This document shows, piece after piece, positions 36,499 through 39,798 of a stretch of DNA of 39,798 bases; the stretch's first letter is position 1; each line of letters opens with the position of its first letter. This DNA comes from a virus: positions 1-39,798 of IMG/VR virus record IMGVR_UViG_3300030117_007074; one strand, 5' to 3'. The position numbers and the translations under genes are program-made. The notes beneath the pieces were generated by a model that saw only the letters and a program-made list of their open reading frames with translations, was not told where the DNA came from and did not search any database.

Positions 36499-38061
36499 AT
36501 GGCTGATTGGAACTACGAGCGGCTCTACGACTTTGGAGCGGGGATGTATCGCCTGACCAGTGTGATCGATCCCAAGTTCCCTGACGGGGCTGTCTATTCG
36601 GCGACCAATATGGTCTATGCCGGGGACAGCAATAACCCCGAGGGGATGTATGGGGCAACGCGCCTGGGCAGCACCAGCATGGGGTCAAAGCCGGTCTCCG
36701 GCCTGTTCGATTTTGACAAGGGGACCAAGCTCGTCGCGTGCTCCGAAGACGGCAAAGTATACCAGTACACGTCTGGTGACTGGGCCGTCGAAAGTGGCGC
36801 ACGCGCAACGGGCAACTCGACTACAGAGCACGTCCGCTGGGGCGGCGTGATGTTTTACGGGCAGACCAGTTCCAAAAATTTGCTGGTGATGTGTAACGAC
36901 GCCGACGCCGATGATCCCGTGAAATATGACGGCACCGACGTGACCTCCTTGGGTGGATCTCCTCCAGGGGACGGCAAGTTCCCCGTGGCCTGGCAGGGCC
37001 GATGTTGGATGGCTGACCACTCGACCCTCTACTACAGCGCAGTGGATGACTGCGAAGACTGGTCCATTGGTGGTGGGGGCGGCTCGATCAACGTCTACCG
37101 GGGATTTGATGGCGAGATAACCGGGCTGGCCGCGTTTGCGAACCAGCTCTTCGTATTCAAGCGGAGCTCGGTCTTCCGCATCGGTCCTACGGCGACTTTC
37201 TCGCAGCTAAACATCCGCAACGTCAGCCAGGTCAACGGATGCATCAGTCACCAGACCATTGCCGAGGGTGAGATCGGAGATCGGAACATTCTCTTCTGGA
37301 TCTCCGAGCACGGCATCGAGGCTATCGGACCGACTAATGCCTCTGCCGGCTTTGAGCCTGTGGACCTGGCTCGCAACATCAAGCCGTATTTAGAAAACCG
37401 AAACATCACCGGAATGCAGACGAGCTGGGGGCTGTTTAACCTGGCGCGGAAAGAATACTACGCGTTCTACCCGAGCGGCACGAAAACGGTGCCCTCCGTT
37501 GCCCTTGTCGGGAACACGGCAAGGCCACGTCGTCCGGCGCGGTGGACAACGATAGAGAAGCCCAACATCACGGCTGGCGTCTGCTATAACGAAAACAACA
37601 ACGACTACATCCAGTATGTCGGAGACAACAACGGTGCCGTCTACAAGATGCACGATGAGTCTGTGACGACGTGGGACGGTGCGCCGATGCTTCGTCGCCT
37701 GCTGACCAAATACTACACCCAGGGTGCTCCTGAGCACATGAAGCGGTATGGCTGGACGTTCGTGAGTGCGGATCGATACCAGACCGACTCCGTAAATGTC
37801 CGGCAGATCATGCTGCGCCAGGGTCTGCCAGCGCAGGCAGGCAATACATCACCCTACGACGTTCCAGGCGCATTAGGGTGGGGAGCCGGTGAGTGGGGCA
37901 AGGAACCTTGGGGTGGTACGGGAGAGGTGGGGACACGTATCCGGCCCCCATCCGCAAGCCGAGCTGCTGGTATGCAGATGCTGATTGAGGGGAATACCTG
38001 GTGGAAACTCAAAGGCCTGGTTATCGCAAGCCGCAGGCGCAGCGACAAGGTTGCGGCATAG
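36499..38061 (+). CDS. Tail nozzle / tail tubular protein B-like
   Basis: 520 residues, directly after the adaptor. Repeating beta segments with propeller-like spacing (GLFDFDKGTKLVACSEDGKVYQYTSGDW, VAWQGRCWMADHSTLYYSAVDDCEDW, GEITGLAAFANQLFVFKRSSVFRIG) mark the podovirus nozzle family (T7 gp12, P22 gp10 in role). It forms the channel through which DNA leaves and holds the tail fibres. Confidence 0.75.
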   Translation: MADWNYERLYDFGAGMYRLTSVIDPKFPDGAVYSATNMVYAGDSNNPEGMYGATRLGSTSMGSKPVSGLFDFDKGTKLVACSEDGKVYQYTSGDWAVESGARATGNSTTEHVRWGGVMFYGQTSSKNLLVMCNDADADDPVKYDGTDVTSLGGSPPGDGKFPVAWQGRCWMADHSTLYYSAVDDCEDWSIGGGGGSINVYRGFDGEITGLAAFANQLFVFKRSSVFRIGPTATFSQLNIRNVSQVNGCISHQTIAEGEIGDRNILFWISEHGIEAIGPTNASAGFEPVDLARNIKPYLENRNITGMQTSWGLFNLARKEYYAFYPSGTKTVPSVALVGNTARPRRPARWTTIEKPNITAGVCYNENNNDYIQYVGDNNGAVYKMHDESVTTWDGAPMLRRLLTKYYTQGAPEHMKRYGWTFVSADRYQTDSVNVRQIMLRQGLPAQAGNTSPYDVPGALGWGAGEWGKEPWGGTGEVGTRIRPPSASRAAGMQMLIEGNTWWKLKGLVIASRRRSDKVAA

Positions 38062-38070
38062 GAGACTGAA

Positions 38071-39798
38071 ATGGCAACGCCAATACGAAATGGAATGACG
38101 GATCACTCGGTGAAGGACGGTACTGGCGATCCGATCCTGGGGTCCGAGGTCGACGTTAATCCAAACCTTCTGGCCGACATCCTGGACGGCACCCAGGCTA
38201 CCGATCTCGGGGGCGCGGGGACTGTTGACTTCCTGGCGTTGCGGGTCCTCGATCTCGACAACGCGGCCGGGTCGGTGCAGACCAATCTGACGTTGGAGTG
38301 GGACCCAGGTGATGGTGGGAACCTGACCGACAACAGCAGTGGGATCGGGATCGACTTCAAAATGCCCGATGATGCCGACAACCAGATCGTGTTCGGATCT
38401 CTGGATGTCATGTGTGTCAGCGACGCTAACGGCTCTGAGCGCGGAGGTTTCAGCTTCAAGGCGCAGTCAGGTGGAGGCAGCGAGTCGGAGATCGCGACCC
38501 TGGAGACGGGGCTGACGACGACGGGGACGGTGCTGACGCTGGCGACAGCGGAGCCGACAGTCGTTGATGGCGACGTGCTTGGCCGTATCGATTTCCAGGC
38601 TCCATCGGAGGGGTCGGGAACCGACGCTATTCTGGTTGCTGCGTCCATCTACGCCGAGGCCGATGACACGTTCGCCGCTGACAACAACGATGCCGATTTG
38701 GTGTTTGCTGTTGCCGAGAGTGAGGCCGCTGCTGAAAGGATGCGCCTCTCCTATGACGGTACCAATGTTGGGCTGACTTTCAGTGGGGCTACCACTGTGA
38801 CCACGGGGTCTGGCGCGATGACGCTAACATCTCCGGCGGCAGCTACGTGGTCTACATCGGCTGGGGCGTTGACGATTAGCGGTAACGCCGGAGTAAACAT
38901 TCAGGAAGATGGCACAGATGTTATCGCCATCGATACCTCTCGCGCTGTGGCCCTCACCCTTGGCAGTGATGCCACGGGAGACATCTTCTACCGCAACGCA
39001 TCCGGCAAACTGGCTCGTCTGGCAGTTGGGTCGGACGGCGAAGTTCTGAAGCTGGCGTCTGGCCTGCCTTCGTGGGCGGCTGATACAGCGGGTGCCGTCG
39101 ACAGCATTGCCAATGGAGCCGATAACCGAATCGTGACGTTTTCCGATTCTGACTCGCTGAATGGTGAGGCCAACCTGACGTTTAATGGCTCTGCACTTCA
39201 GGTGACTGGAACGGTCACGGTTGGCGAAGATGACAACGGACACGATGTCCAATTTTTCGGTGCCGCTGCGGGTGCATTTTCTCTATGGGATGAGGATCAG
39301 AATCGTCTAGAGATTCGGGGTGCTACAGCCGCAGGGGCGGGAACATTACGGCTGTCTACGGGAGAACTCACGGTTGAAGATGGCGACAAGCTCGGCCAGA
39401 TCGATTTTGTTGCTCCCTTAGAGGCGTCTGGCACCGATGCCATATTGGTTGGCGCAAGCATTTACGCGGAAGCCGATGATACGTTCGCCGCCGATAACAA
39501 TTCGACAGACCTGGTTTTTGCGACCGGTGCTAGTGAAGCCGCTGCTGAACGAATGCGTATCGAAAGTGATGGGAAGGTTTCCATCGGCGTTGTGGCTGGT
39601 GATGGCAAGCTCAATGTTCACACGGCATCTGCGGGTAGCGTTTCGGCCCATGCAAACGGCGATGAGGTTGTCATCGAAGGCAGCGGGTCTACTGGCATGA
39701 GTTTCCTGAGTCCAGCCGATCAGAGCCAGTTTATCTATTTCGGTGACCCCGGCAACAATAGAGCGGGTGCGATTCAGTACTACCACGGTGGTGATGGT
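38071..39798 (+). CDS. Tail fibre protein (3' truncated by window edge)
   Basis: 576 codons open to the window end, no stop, from ATG 38071 (AGGAG upstream). N-terminal MATPIRNGMTDHS, then Ala/Gly/Thr/Asp-rich beta repeats (NLTLEWDPGDGGNLTDNSSGIGIDF, ALTISGNAGVNIQEDGTDVIAIDT), typical of trimeric fibres. A 67-residue unit is duplicated (38560-38760 and 39373-39573), sharing AILVxASIYAEADDTFAADNN. It binds the host surface; the receptor-binding tip is outside the window. Confidence 0.8.
   Translation, partial: MATPIRNGMTDHSVKDGTGDPILGSEVDVNPNLLADILDGTQATDLGGAGTVDFLALRVLDLDNAAGSVQTNLTLEWDPGDGGNLTDNSSGIGIDFKMPDDADNQIVFGSLDVMCVSDANGSERGGFSFKAQSGGGSESEIATLETGLTTTGTVLTLATAEPTVVDGDVLGRIDFQAPSEGSGTDAILVAASIYAEADDTFAADNNDADLVFAVAESEAAAERMRLSYDGTNVGLTFSGATTVTTGSGAMTLTSPAAATWSTSAGALTISGNAGVNIQEDGTDVIAIDTSRAVALTLGSDATGDIFYRNASGKLARLAVGSDGEVLKLASGLPSWAADTAGAVDSIANGADNRIVTFSDSDSLNGEANLTFNGSALQVTGTVTVGEDDNGHDVQFFGAAAGAFSLWDEDQNRLEIRGATAAGAGTLRLSTGELTVEDGDKLGQIDFVAPLEASGTDAILVGASIYAEADDTFAADNNSTDLVFATGASEAAAERMRIESDGKVSIGVVAGDGKLNVHTASAGSVSAHANGDEVVIEGSGSTGMSFLSPADQSQFIYFGDPGNNRAGAIQYYHGGDG

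Overview
The window is most of the genome of a temperate, short-tailed (podovirus-type) bacteriophage. It holds no host chromosome genes. It starts inside a holin gene and ends inside a tail-fibre gene, so it is probably a circular or permuted phage genome cut between fibre and lysis genes. The host cannot be named. The 3TM holin, GC-rich codons, bacterial sigma70-like promoters and strong Shine-Dalgarno sites point to a proteobacterium-like host.

Layout. 1-1190: lysis cassette (holin end, two small coupled genes, M15 peptidase endolysin). 1214-10263: three large virion proteins, including a 1551-residue putative ejection protein, closed by a strong terminator. 10349-12870: lysogeny and integration block: small HTH protein, clustered decamer repeats, an intact tRNA-Arg(CCG), tyrosine integrase (minus strand) and a divergent Cro/CI-like repressor. 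13004-18737: early genes: HTH protein, Gam/Gp157-like protein, SSB-like protein ending DDLPF, SWIM zinc finger, HNH nuclease, XRE regulator, a C5 cytosine methyltransferase with a second protein nested in another frame, and a zinc-ribbon replication-like protein. 18739-21017: a palindromic operator, two tandem regulators with C-terminal HTH (the first LuxR/GerE-like) and another HTH regulator. 21085-23715 (minus): accessory operon with an ArdC-like antirestriction metallopeptidase and small unknown genes separated by hairpins. 23815-28194: split large terminase, with ATPase and nuclease in separate ORFs and palindromes, an HNH gene and unknown genes between them. 28372-39798: portal, scaffold, decoration, capsid, adaptor, nozzle and fibre genes.

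Likely working: int and the leftward accessory operon have similar sigma70-like promoters sharing an 11-nt sequence. A half-site in the leftward promoter matches the palindrome in front of the LuxR-like pair, suggesting one control circuit. The methyltransferase and ArdC-like protein would help the phage escape host restriction.

Most notable: (1) a 198-aa ORF with an excellent ribosome site, wholly nested in an alternative frame of the methyltransferase; (2) three hairpin-plus-box modules sharing about 20 bp, one preceded by a 133-nt structured element; (3) a terminase split at its domain boundary, with base skew reversing across a cluster of perfect palindromes; (4) an attenuator-like leader before the portal gene; (5) a possible LuxR-type sensing pair. 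All functional calls come from reading the sequence and memory of protein families; no database search was run.
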